Source: Paractinoplanes toevensis
Lineage (GTDB): Bacteria; Actinomycetota; Actinomycetes; Mycobacteriales; Micromonosporaceae
Reading direction: 5' to 3'
DNA: 64,000 bases
Assembly: GCF_018332695.1 (NCBI RefSeq)
Contig: NZ_BOQN01000003.1
Location: 90,623 to 154,622 of the forward strand
Positions 40,806 through 48,699 of the stretch are shown piece after piece. Position numbers and translations under genes: made by a program. The notes beneath the pieces are model-generated. The model was not told the origin of the DNA. It saw nothing but the letters and a program-made list of their open reading frames with translations, and did not search any database. Numbering within the stretch: the stretch's first letter is position 1; each line of letters begins with the position of its first letter.

Positions 40806-41780
40806 ATGACCGCCGAGAACGACCGCCGCCCGGCCCTACGGCAAGCCGCGGACGCCGCCCGGTACGCCCCCTCGATCCACAACACCCAGCCCTGGAAATG
40901 GACCGTTCACCCGGACCGGCTCGAGCTGCACGCGGTAACCGACCGCCAGCTCACCGTCCAGGACCCGGACGGCCACATGCTGCTGCTCAGCTGCGGCGCC
41001 GCCCTGCACCACGCCCGGCTCGCCCTGGCCGCGGCCGGCTGGCAGACCCGCGTCGACCGGCCCGCCGGCGACCCGCTCGCGGTGCTCCACCCGACCGAGC
41101 ACGGCGAGCCCGAGCCCGCCGCGGTCGAGCGGTTCGAACAGCTCAAGGCCCGGCACACCGATCGGCGTACGGTCGGTGACACCCCGCTGGACCCGAAGGT
41201 GCTCGACGACCTGGTCGCCGCCACCGAGCAGGAGGGCACCCGGCTGCACGTGATCACCCGCGACCAGGTCATCGACCTCGCGGTGATCGTCGAGCGGGCC
41301 GAGCGGACCGAGACCTCCGACGAGCGCCTCCAGCAGGAGACCGCCGAATGGGTCGGCGGCGAGCGCACCGACGGCACCGGCATCCCCGCCGCCAACCTGC
41401 CCGCCGGCCTGCCGCCGACCACGGTCGCCGAGCGCGACTTCGGCCAGGCCGGCACCCTCCCGCCGGGCGAGGGACACGACACCGCCGCCACCTACGCGGT
41501 CCTCTACGGCACCGGCGACGAACGGGACGAATGGCTGCGTGCCGGGGAGGCCCTCGACGCGCTGTGGCTGGCCGCGACCGCACACGGCGCCGGCCTGTTG
41601 CCGCTGAGCAGCCCGATCGAGGTCGGCTACACCCGCCTCGAACTGCGCCGCATCATCGGCGACCTGGGCGCGCCCTACCTGGTCGTGCGGCTCGGCAACC
41701 TCGACGAGGCCGACGGCGCCCGCCCGGCCAGGACCCCGCGCCTGCCGGTCGACCAGGTCATCACCGAAGTGGCGTCCTGA
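40806..41780 (+). CDS. Acg-family nitroreductase-like flavoprotein
   Basis: The product has 324 residues from ATG 40806, with GGAGAGGA upstream. It resembles the mycobacterial Acg (Rv2032)/nitroreductase relatives with two degenerate nitroreductase domains. ALRQAADAARYAPSIHNTQPWKWTVHPDRLELHAV is the FMN-binding N-terminal signature; RHTDRRTVGDTPL and AVLYGTGDERDEWLRAGEALDALWLAATAHGAGLLPLSSPIEV follow; and GAPYLVVRLGN is near the end. In mycobacteria such proteins belong to the dormancy regulon and bind flavin tightly with a closed active site. Here it stands alone; the regulation cannot be seen. It is soluble and probably dimeric. Confidence 0.88.
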   Translation: MTAENDRRPALRQAADAARYAPSIHNTQPWKWTVHPDRLELHAVTDRQLTVQDPDGHMLLLSCGAALHHARLALAAAGWQTRVDRPAGDPLAVLHPTEHGEPEPAAVERFEQLKARHTDRRTVGDTPLDPKVLDDLVAATEQEGTRLHVITRDQVIDLAVIVERAERTETSDERLQQETAEWVGGERTDGTGIPAANLPAGLPPTTVAERDFGQAGTLPPGEGHDTAATYAVLYGTGDERDEWLRAGEALDALWLAATAHGAGLLPLSSPIEVGYTRLELRRIIGDLGAPYLVVRLGNLDEADGARPARTPRLPVDQVITEVAS

Positions 41781-41784
41781 CTCT

Positions 41785-42087
41785 CTACTCGGTCGCCATC
41801 CGGATCAGGGCGTTGCCACCGAGCAGCAGCACGTCGGCGCCCGCCGTCAGGGCCATGCTCAGCCGGAGCCGCCGGTCGGCGACCTCCGGGTCGGCGCCGA
41901 CGATGCCCCGCACCGCGAAGACGACGGCGGCCAGCACCAGCGGAATGCCACCCACGAGCAGGAAACCGACCTTCGCCGGGGTGTCACCACGGATCACCAG
42001 CAGGGTCACCATCGTCGCCGGGATCAGGCCGAAGAACACCACGGCCAGGCCGGCGTACCACCGCAGTGGCCGGATCGAGTCAGTCAT
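41785..42087 (-). CDS. Small three-helix membrane protein
   Basis: The product has 100 residues with three predicted helices: LRWYAGLAVVFFGLIPATMVTLLVI, VGFLLVGGIPLVLAAVVFAVRGIV and LSMALTAGADVLLLGGNALI. TAAGAT lies 7 nt upstream of the ATG on the minus strand, again leaderless-like. Function is unknown. It is convergent with the Acg-type gene (4 bp apart) and divergent from the YjbR-like gene. Confidence 0.7.
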   Translation of the reverse strand: MTDSIRPLRWYAGLAVVFFGLIPATMVTLLVIRGDTPAKVGFLLVGGIPLVLAAVVFAVRGIVGADPEVADRRLRLSMALTAGADVLLLGGNALIRMATE

Positions 42088-42136
42088 CGGCCCGATCTTA
42101 ACTTCGCCCCGGCGAGCCGCCGCAGCGGCCGACCGC

Positions 42137-42142
42137 TAGGGT
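42137..42142 (+). promoter_or_regulatory. -10 hexamer TAGGGT, leaderless promoter
   Basis: TAGGGT is followed by 6 nt and GTG 42149. Confidence 0.5.
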
Positions 42143-42148
42143 CGGGCT

Positions 42149-42568
42149 GTGTCCGAACCCGGAGACGTGCCACCGGAGATCCTGGACCGGCTGCGGCCCA
42201 TCTGCCGGCGGCTGCCCGAGGCGTACGAGGAACCGGCCTGGATCGGCATCCGCTGGCGGATCCGCGCCCGGACCGTGGCCCACGTCTACACACCCGACCC
42301 GGAACGCTTCCCGGTCTACGCCCAGCACGTGATCGACGGCGAGCCACCGGTGGTGATGACGTTCCGGGTGCCCGCCGAGGACCTGCTCGGCGTGACGGTC
42401 GCCGGCTTCCCGTTCTTCCGCGCGCCGTGGGGCAGCAACGTGGCCGCGGTGATCCTGGGCGACCACACCGACTGGACCGAGATAACCGAGCTGATCACCG
42501 ACAGCTACTGCGAGATGGCCCCGAAGTTCCTCGCCGCCAGGGTCGTTCCCACCCCGCCACCCAGCTGA
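42149..42568 (+). CDS. MmcQ/YjbR-like protein
   Basis: The product has 139 residues from GTG 42149, a start supported by the leaderless -10 box. The central part LPEAYEEPAWIGIRWRIRARTVAHVYTPDPERFPVYAQHV, then VVMTFRVPAEDLLGV and FFRAPWGSNVAAVILGDHTDWTEITELITDSYCEMAPKFL, matches the double-wing YjbR fold, which binds DNA or ligand through a CyaY-like core. The role is unknown. It is short and soluble. Confidence 0.8.
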   Translation: MSEPGDVPPEILDRLRPICRRLPEAYEEPAWIGIRWRIRARTVAHVYTPDPERFPVYAQHVIDGEPPVVMTFRVPAEDLLGVTVAGFPFFRAPWGSNVAAVILGDHTDWTEITELITDSYCEMAPKFLAARVVPTPPPS

Positions 42569-42607
42569 TCAGCAGCCGACGGCCAGGTGGCGGCCGGAAG
42601 CCACGCC

Positions 42608-42668
42608 GGGCCCGCCCGGCGGCGGCGCGCGGAGGGTGAGTGCCGCTCAGCGAAACCGAGTGGCACGG
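42608..42668. repeat. 61-bp dispersed intergenic repeat, copy A
   Basis: This sequence is identical at 53 of 61 positions to 55923-55983, in the same orientation. It includes the invariant core CGCGCGGAGGGTGAGTG and CGCTCAGCG (TGAG/CTCA can pair). It lies between two convergent genes. Confidence 0.85.
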
Positions 42669-42695
42669 GGCCGTCCGGGTTGCGTACGGAAAGGG

Positions 42696-44390
42696 TTATG
42701 CGCCTTTTCGGCTGGCTATCGCCTCCAGGAAGATTTCGCCGATCTTGGCTGGGTCGGTGGCTATGTAGACGCCGCCGGAGCCGGCTGCCCTGGTGATGGC
42801 CTCCAGGCGTTCGCGGTGGATGGCTGTGCCCATGCCGATGATGATCAGGCGGATCGGGCGGCGGGGGTCGCGGATCTTCGTCAGCTTGGTGACTGTCTCG
42901 TCGATGGTCAGGCCGCCGGGGTTGTCGTTGTCGCCGTCGGTGTAGATGACCACCGAGTTGGACACGCCTGGCTGCCAGCCCTCCTGGACTCGCTGGTAGG
43001 CGGCCAGCGCCGTGTCGTAGAGGCCGGTGTCGCCGCCGTCCTTGGGGACGATTTTGTTGATCGCCTGGTCCATTTCGGTGCGGTGGCCGGCGCAGGAGAG
43101 GATCGGGAGGTTCTCCACCCAGGGGCGGGTGCCGGACATGTTGGTGGAGAACGTCCAGTTTCCTACCGACCAGCGGTCGTCCAGCAGGGCCAGACCCTGC
43201 CTTGCCACGCCCTGGGTGACCTGGGCTCTGGTCAGGCCGCCGGCCGTCGGCACCTTCGCCTTCATCGAGCCGGAGACGTCGAAGACGGCCAGCATGCGGC
43301 CGGGCTGGGTGATCGCCGTCCAGCTGCCGAGCAGCTGGCTGATGGTGGTGCCGGCGTTCTTCGTGGCCGGCGGGGGCGGCACGGTCGTCGGTGCGCCCTC
43401 GGGCTTGAGGAAGCCGGCCGCCGCGGCGCCGTCGGGGCCGCGGAGTCCGGCCTTCGCCAACTCGGCGGGGAAAGTGGTGGAGGCGCTGGAGGACAGCACC
43501 TGGCGCAGGGCGGTCGCGGCCGCCGCCTTCTGCGGGTCTACGCCGGGCATCACCGCGAACGGGTAGTCCAGCACCACCGACGCCGGGTTGGGATAGAGCG
43601 CGGCCAGCTCGGTGTCGGGGCGGCCGGCGTTGTAGGCGATGACGTCCGCCTCGGACAGCGGGGCGATGCCGACGGTCGTGCCGAACTTCTGCAGCATGTC
43701 GCCGCGGATGCTGGAGCTGTTGGCCGACAGAGCGCGCATCACCCCGACCCGCAGGGCGCCGCCGGCCGTGCCGGTGCCGGCCGCGGCAGCGAAGGCGAGC
43801 AGGCCGCCCAGGCCGGTCGCGTCGCGGGCCGGGTCGACCGTGCCGGCCCGCAGGGTCTTGTCGGTGGCGACCTTCTTGGCCAGGTCGGTCATCTTCGGGG
43901 CGGTGGCCGGCCAGCCGAAGCCGGCGGCCGACGGCTGGGGCACGGCCAGCACGATCGGGCTCTCCGCGATCGAGCCGAGCACGGCCGGCTGGAAGCCGGG
44001 TGCCTCGGAGGCGATGCGCAGCAGCCACGTGCTGGAGTCGGGGATCCAGGCGTCCGCGTCGGCCGCGGTCTGCTGCTCCTTGGCGCCGACGCCTTCCAGG
44101 TTGACGCCGTGCCGGCCGCCGACCGCGGCGGCCGTGGTGGCCGGGTCGGCGGCGGTCACGGTGACCGTCACGCAGGTGCCTTCCCGGGCGGACCACGCGT
44201 CGGCCACCGTCCGCACGGCCGGCGCGATCTCGGTGGCGGCGGCCACCTTGATCGTCACGGTGTCGGCGCAGTCCTTGCCGGCGAACTCGTGGTAGCCGGC
44301 CCACGAGCCGCCGGTGACCACGGCGAGGGAGAGGGCCGCGGCGGTGACGACGAGGCCGGTGCGCTGAAGGTGCCGATGACGTCCGGGCAT
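42696..44390 (-). CDS. Extracellular binding-protein fold fused to a von Willebrand A domain
   Basis: The product has 564 residues. An N-terminal signal or anchor helix (RTGLVVTAAALSLAVVTGGSWAGYHEFA) is followed by a periplasmic-binding type-2 domain (VTIKVAAATEIAPAVRTVADAWSAREGTCV, DAWIPDSSTWLLRIASEAPGFQP, PIVLAVPQPSAA, IAYNAGRPDTELAALYPN) to about residue 320. After a Pro/Ala linker comes a vWA domain with intact MIDAS (MLAVFDVSGSMKAKV), STNMSGTRPW and VVIYTDGDNDNPGG. It should sit outside the membrane and make a metal-dependent protein contact. Similar fusions occur across actinomycetes, but I know of no defined role. It is monocistronic. Confidence 0.83.
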   Translation of the reverse strand: MPGRHRHLQRTGLVVTAAALSLAVVTGGSWAGYHEFAGKDCADTVTIKVAAATEIAPAVRTVADAWSAREGTCVTVTVTAADPATTAAAVGGRHGVNLEGVGAKEQQTAADADAWIPDSSTWLLRIASEAPGFQPAVLGSIAESPIVLAVPQPSAAGFGWPATAPKMTDLAKKVATDKTLRAGTVDPARDATGLGGLLAFAAAAGTGTAGGALRVGVMRALSANSSSIRGDMLQKFGTTVGIAPLSEADVIAYNAGRPDTELAALYPNPASVVLDYPFAVMPGVDPQKAAAATALRQVLSSSASTTFPAELAKAGLRGPDGAAAAGFLKPEGAPTTVPPPPATKNAGTTISQLLGSWTAITQPGRMLAVFDVSGSMKAKVPTAGGLTRAQVTQGVARQGLALLDDRWSVGNWTFSTNMSGTRPWVENLPILSCAGHRTEMDQAINKIVPKDGGDTGLYDTALAAYQRVQEGWQPGVSNSVVIYTDGDNDNPGGLTIDETVTKLTKIRDPRRPIRLIIIGMGTAIHRERLEAITRAAGSGGVYIATDPAKIGEIFLEAIASRKGA

Positions 44391-44728
44391 CGGGACATCT
44401 TGATCGTGACGGTGGGATCACGCACCAGCCGTGCAGATAGTTTTCAGATGATGCCAACCGGGTCCACGGGGTGAACTCTGCGGACGGTGAGTACGAAGAC
44501 GGCTTCGCTGGGTTGATCGGGCTCGTAGGAGACGTCCGCCGGCCCGGTAGCGGCCGTCCGGATGCTGGGCGATGGCCCGGGCCGGACGGTACGTCGTTCC
44601 CTGCCTCCTACGTCAAACTGCGGGTTTCCTGGCAACTCCGCGTCTTGTGACGTTCATCCTCGGTGTGGCTCCGCGATGTCACAAAACTGTTTAACTGGCC
44701 GAGCGAGCAAAACCATCGGAGGTAACGC
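44391..44728. other. Intergenic region with a structured element
   Basis: No gene is seen. The notable content is the bulged long hairpin at 44524-44612, described separately. The remainder should hold promoters for the divergent vWA and hydrolase genes, but I cannot assign them. Confidence 0.4.
44524..44612. other. Two-part bulged stem structure upstream of the hydrolase gene
   Basis: Outer arms CGTAGGAG (44524-44531) and CTCCTACG (44605-44612) enclose inner arms CGTCCGCCGGCCCGG (44533-44547) and CCCGGGCCGGACG (44576-44588), which pair with a two-base bulge. It could be a structured leader, a terminator of read-through, or an extragenic element. Confidence 0.4.
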
Positions 44729-45553
44729 ATGAGCTACATCACCACGAACGACGGCGTCGAGATCTTCTACAAGGACTGGGGAACCGGTCAGCCGATCGTT
44801 TTCAGCCACGGATGGCCGCTCTCGTCCGACGACTGGGACGCCCAGTTGATGTTCTTCCTGGCCAACGGCTACCGGGTCATCGCCCATGACCGGCGCGGTC
44901 ACGGCCGGTCCACCCAGGTCAGCGACGGCCATGACATGGACCACTACGCCGACGACCTGGCCGCGCTCACCGCGCACCTGGACCTGCACGACGCGATCCA
45001 CGTCGGCCACTCCACCGGCGGCGGCGAGGTGGCCCACTACATCGCCCGGCACGGCGAGAGCCGGGTGGCCCGGGGCGTGCTGATCAGCGCCGTCCCGCCG
45101 CTCATGGTGCAGTCCGAGGCCAACCCGGGCGGGCTGCCGAAGAAGGTCTTCGACGACATCCAGACCCAGGTGGCCACCAACCGGTCCGGCTTCTACCGGG
45201 ACCTGCCGTCGACGGCGTTCTACAACTTCAACCGGCCGGGTGTCGAGCCGGTCGAGGCGATCATCCAGAACTGGTGGCGCCAGGGCATGATGGGCGGCGC
45301 GAAGGCCCACTACGACGGCGTCGTCGCGTTCTCGCAGACCGACTTCACCGAGGACCTCAAGAAGATCACGGTGCCGGTGCTGGTCATGCACGGCGACGAC
45401 GACCAGGTCGTGCCGTACGCCGACTCGGCCCCGCTGTCCGCGGCGCTGCTGCAGAAGGGCACGCTGAAGACGTACGCCGGTTTCCCGCACGGCATGCCCA
45501 CGACGCACGCCGAGACCATCAACGCCGACCTGCTGGCCTGGCTGAAGGCCTGA
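44729..45553 (+). CDS. Alpha/beta hydrolase of the non-haem chloroperoxidase type
   Basis: The product has 274 residues from ATG 44729, with GGAGG upstream. The fold signature is [35 protein letters not shown], and nucleophile Ser95 in [21 protein letters not shown] supplies the Asp and [11 protein letters not shown] the His. Cofactor-free bromo/chloroperoxidases and esterases of this family are nearly identical in motif. The biological reaction is more likely ester or lactone hydrolysis, with perhydrolase activity as a side reaction. It is cytoplasmic and monocistronic, with a structured element about 120 bp upstream. Confidence 0.9.
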   Translation: MSYITTNDGVEIFYKDWGTGQPIVFSHGWPLSSDDWDAQLMFFLANGYRVIAHDRRGHGRSTQVSDGHDMDHYADDLAALTAHLDLHDAIHVGHSTGGGEVAHYIARHGESRVARGVLISAVPPLMVQSEANPGGLPKKVFDDIQTQVATNRSGFYRDLPSTAFYNFNRPGVEPVEAIIQNWWRQGMMGGAKAHYDGVVAFSQTDFTEDLKKITVPVLVMHGDDDQVVPYADSAPLSAALLQKGTLKTYAGFPHGMPTTHAETINADLLAWLKA

Positions 45554-45611
45554 TCCGGGTGCTGCGCGCGGCCCGGCCGGGCCGCGCGCGTCCAGCATCC
45601 GAACGCTCCCG

Positions 45612-46928
45612 TCAGGCCGCCCCGGCGATTGCGGGGCCGCGGACCGTACGGCGGGTGGCGCCCACCGTCGCGGCCGCGGTCAGCGCCACGGCGACCGCGA
45701 CTATTACGGCGTACGCCCAAGGGTTTGCCTGCGGCCAGAGGCGATCCACCCGGGCCGAGCCGAACGGGATGATGGTGAACAGCGAGGCCAGGGTCCCGCC
45801 GAGCGCGCCGGTGATCGTGATGAGCAGGCCCTCCAGGGCGACCATGGCGGTGAGCTGGCCGCGGGTGGCGCCGGCCAGGCGCTGCTGGGTGAACTCGCGG
45901 CGCCGGGCCGCGGTGGCCGCGATCAGCGTGTTGACCAGCATGACCGCGACGAAGAGCGTGATCATGCCGATCACCACGAAGTTCAGGGTCTTGATGTCCC
46001 GGGCGTAGCCCGGCTCGATCTGGCCCCGCGACGCGCGGTTCTCGATGAACTGCATGTAGACCGTGCCGGTCGCGATGCCGGTGAACAGCAGCACCGGCAT
46101 CACCGCGCCGGCCAGCTGCCGGGTGCGTGAGCGGACGCCGAGCACGGCCAGCTCGCCGGGCGCACCGCCGAACGCGCGGACCGGCGCGCCCAGCACCGCC
46201 GTGACCAGGCGCAGCAGCTCCGGCGCGAGCAGGGCCAGCCCCAGCGACGCCCAGATGCCGGCCTGGCCCGCCGTCTGCATCGCGTCGATGCCCTTGCCGT
46301 CCATCAGCGTGGCGGTCAGGATCGCGCAGTTCAGGCCGGCCAGCAGGAACAGGGCCGCGCCGAGCCGCCGGGCCAGTGGGCGGGCCGGTTTGCCGCCCGG
46401 TGGGGCCGAGGTCCGGCGGGCGGTGGCGATGCCCGCGGCGATCGAGCCCAGCAGGGTGACCCCGAAGCCGGTGCCGAGGGCGATCGGCCCGAACGCGGCC
46501 GGCACCGGCGCGGCGACCTGCCCGGTGTTCTTCATCAACTCCACCAGGACGCGGCCGAGGACCAGCCCGATCGGCACCGCTACCGCCGAGGCGAGCAGGG
46601 CGACGGCCGCGGCCTCCCCGACGATCATCCGGCGCAGCTGCGGGCCGGTGGCGCCGATCCGGCGCAGCAGGGCGGTCTGCTCGGCGCGCTGCCGGACGGC
46701 CAGGCTCAGCGTGGACGTGACCGCGAACGCCACGATGACCAGGCACCAGCCGCCGCCGACGGCGGCCGTGGTGGTGAGCGAGTCGGCGCTGCCGGTGTCG
46801 GCACCGGCCGCGGTGTCGATCAGCGACGCGAACGCCATCAGCAGCGCCGCGCCCAGCAGGGCGGTGAGGAAGGTGGCGACGAAACCGCCGGGGCGGTGTC
46901 GCAGATTACGCAGGGCCACGGCGATCAT
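45612..46928 (-). CDS. FtsX-like ABC exporter permease
   Basis: The product has 438 residues. Membrane helix 1 (VATFLTALLGAALLMAFASLI) is followed by an extracellular loop and two FtsX blocks: LVIVAFAVTSTLSLAVRQRAEQTALLRRIGATGPQLRRMI and FVVIGMITLFVAVMLVNTLIAATAARRREFTQQRLAGATRGQLTAMVALEG. It is of the MacB/LolCDE-like class that moves lipoproteins, peptides or drugs, or acts in mechanotransmission. Its start overlaps the ATPase gene by 4 bp (ATGA), so the two are translationally coupled. Transcription is probably under the GntR-TetR hybrid encoded divergently. Confidence 0.9.
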   Translation of the reverse strand: MIAVALRNLRHRPGGFVATFLTALLGAALLMAFASLIDTAAGADTGSADSLTTTAAVGGGWCLVIVAFAVTSTLSLAVRQRAEQTALLRRIGATGPQLRRMIVGEAAAVALLASAVAVPIGLVLGRVLVELMKNTGQVAAPVPAAFGPIALGTGFGVTLLGSIAAGIATARRTSAPPGGKPARPLARRLGAALFLLAGLNCAILTATLMDGKGIDAMQTAGQAGIWASLGLALLAPELLRLVTAVLGAPVRAFGGAPGELAVLGVRSRTRQLAGAVMPVLLFTGIATGTVYMQFIENRASRGQIEPGYARDIKTLNFVVIGMITLFVAVMLVNTLIAATAARRREFTQQRLAGATRGQLTAMVALEGLLITITGALGGTLASLFTIIPFGSARVDRLWPQANPWAYAVIVAVAVALTAAATVGATRRTVRGPAIAGAA

Positions 46929-47650
46929 GCGGCCACCTCACCCAGGTGGGCGAGACGTTCGGCGACGGCGTCGGGGGTGGGCGCGCTGAGCGCGCCGGCC
47001 AGCCGGCCGTCGGCCAGGAACAGGACCGAGTCGGCGTACGACGCGGCGGCCGGATCGTGCGTGACCATCACGACCGTACGGCCGTGGTCGTGCACGACCG
47101 CCCGCAGCAGCGTGAGCACCTCGCGGGCCGAGCGCAGGTCGAGGGCGCCGGTCGGTTCGTCGGCGAAGATGACGGCCGGCTCGGTGAGCAGGGCCCGGGC
47201 CACCGCGACCCGCTGGCGCTGACCGCCGGAGAGCTTCTCGGGCCGGTCGTCCCGGCGGTCGCCGAGGCCGAGTTGGGTGAGGACGGTGCGGCAGCGGGCG
47301 CGGTCGGCCCGGCGGCCGGCCAGCCGCAGCGGCAGGACGACGTTCTGCTCGACGGTCAGCGACGGCAGCAGGTTGTAGTCCTGGAAGACGAAGCCGACCC
47401 GGCGTCGCCGGAACTTCGTCATCGCGGTGTCCGTGGTGGCGGTGAGTTCGGTGCCGTCGATGAACACCCGGCCGGACGTGGGCCGGTCGAGCCCGGCGGC
47501 ACAGTGGAGCAGGGTGCTCTTGCCGGAGCCGGAGGGGCCCATCACCGCGGTGAAGCTCCCGGTGCGGAAGCCGGCCGTGACGCCGTTGAGGGCGGTCACG
47601 GTCCCGTCGTACGTCCTGTGTAGTGACTCCAGTCGAACCGCGTCAGTCAT
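46925..47650 (-). CDS. ABC transporter ATPase partnering the FtsX-like permease
   Basis: The product has 241 residues from ATG 47650. Walker A is GPSGSGKST, the signature LSGGQRQRVAVARALL, Walker B VIFADEPTGALD, and the H-loop VMVTHDPAA. FRRRRVGFVFQDYNLLPSLTVEQNV is typical of MacB/LolD-class ATPases. A leaderless -10 box (TACGGT) precedes the start by 6 nt, and the first palindromic operator lies just upstream of it (47664-47675), over the -35 area. That placement fits direct repression. Confidence 0.93.
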   Translation of the reverse strand: MTDAVRLESLHRTYDGTVTALNGVTAGFRTGSFTAVMGPSGSGKSTLLHCAAGLDRPTSGRVFIDGTELTATTDTAMTKFRRRRVGFVFQDYNLLPSLTVEQNVVLPLRLAGRRADRARCRTVLTQLGLGDRRDDRPEKLSGGQRQRVAVARALLTEPAVIFADEPTGALDLRSAREVLTLLRAVVHDHGRTVVMVTHDPAAASYADSVLFLADGRLAGALSAPTPDAVAERLAHLGEVAA

Positions 47651-47656
47651 GGGTAC

Positions 47657-47662
47657 ACCGTA
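47657..47662 (-). promoter_or_regulatory. -10 hexamer TACGGT, leaderless promoter of the ABC exporter
   Basis: On the minus strand TACGGT is followed by 6 nt and ATG 47650. Confidence 0.5.
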
Positions 47663-47663
47663 C

Positions 47664-47739
47664 GAGTGCACTAGTCCGGCGTGGAGTAGTGCTAGCACCC
47701 CTCTTCGGCTAGTGCACTATGGTGTGGTGCACTAGTGCG
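47664..47739. promoter_or_regulatory. Four copies of an AGTGCACT-type palindrome in the divergent promoter
   Basis: Sites are GAGTGCACTAGT (47664-47675), the diverged AGTAGTGCTAGCAC (47685-47698), CTAGTGCACTAT (47709-47720) and TGGTGCACTAGTGC (47726-47738), the last ending just before the regulator's ATG. The core TAGTGCACTA is a perfect palindrome. They are the probable operators of the GntR-TetR hybrid. Confidence 0.7.
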
Positions 47740-48699
47740 ATGGATGAACCGGTCTTCCGCCGCATCGCCACCGAGATCGCCGAGCGCATCACCTCCGGCG
47801 AGCTCGCGCCGGGCGACCGGGTGATGTCCACCCGGCAGATCGTCGAGCACTACGGGGTGGCCATGGCGACCGCCACCAGGGTCATCACCGAGCTGCGCGA
47901 CCGCGGACTGGTGCGCGCCACCCCCGGCGTCGGCACCGTGGTGGCCGGCCTGCCGCGGAGCGCGCCCGACCGCGACCACATCGTGCGGACCGCCATCACC
48001 GTCGCCGACGCCGAAGGGCTGACCGGACTGTCGATGCGCCGGCTGGCCGCCGAGCTGGGCATGCCGACGATGTCGCTCTACCGGCACGTGGCGGACAAGG
48101 AGGAACTGGTACTGCTGATGATGGACGCGGTGATGGGCGCCAACCCGCCCCCATCGCTGTCCCCGGCCCGGGCCGGGTGGCGAGCCTGCCTCGAGGCGCT
48201 CGCCCGGCTCCAGTGGTCGATGTACCGGCGGCACATCTGGCTCGCCCAGGCGGTGTCGTTCACCCGGCCGCTGCTCGCGCCGAACGCCATGGCCCACACC
48301 GAGTGGGCGATGCGGGCCCTCGGCGACATCGACCCCCGGCTCCAGTTCCGGGCCGCGGTGACGGTCGCCAACTACGTCCGTGGCACGGCGGTCGGCCTCG
48401 AGGAGGAGGCGCAGGCCGAGCAGGAGACCGGGATGACCGACCACGACTGGTTCGAGACCCAGCAGCAGCGCTTCGCGGCCGTGCTGGCCACCGGCAAACT
48501 CCCGATGATGGCCCGGTTCGCCGCCACCGGCGACGAGTTCGGCCTCGACGTACTGCTGGAGTTCGGCTTGCAGCGCCTGCTCGACGGCCTGGCGCCGCTG
48601 GTGGATCGGGCCGGTCCGGTGGCAGAGCGGGCCGCCGCCGGACCGGCCGTCGATCAGGGGGTTTCGAAGGCGCCCAGGTCGGGGGCCGAGCCGTGGTAG
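47740..48699 (+). CDS. GntR-TetR hybrid transcriptional regulator
   Basis: The product has 319 residues from ATG 47740. A GntR winged HTH comes first (FRRIATEIAERITSGELAPGDRVMSTRQIVEHYGVAMATATRVITELRDRGLVRATPGVGTVV, about 5-70). A TetR-type HTH follows (AITVADAEGLTGLSMRRLAAELGMPTMSLYRHVADKEELVLLMMDAV, about 85-135), then a TetR C-terminal ligand domain. The protein therefore carries two DNA-binding heads on one sensor. It faces the ABC exporter genes across a region with four palindromes, so it most likely represses the exporter and itself. Its 3' end overlaps the convergent PL9 gene by 46 bp. Confidence 0.88.
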   Translation: MDEPVFRRIATEIAERITSGELAPGDRVMSTRQIVEHYGVAMATATRVITELRDRGLVRATPGVGTVVAGLPRSAPDRDHIVRTAITVADAEGLTGLSMRRLAAELGMPTMSLYRHVADKEELVLLMMDAVMGANPPPSLSPARAGWRACLEALARLQWSMYRRHIWLAQAVSFTRPLLAPNAMAHTEWAMRALGDIDPRLQFRAAVTVANYVRGTAVGLEEEAQAEQETGMTDHDWFETQQQRFAAVLATGKLPMMARFAATGDEFGLDVLLEFGLQRLLDGLAPLVDRAGPVAERAAAGPAVDQGVSKAPRSGAEPW

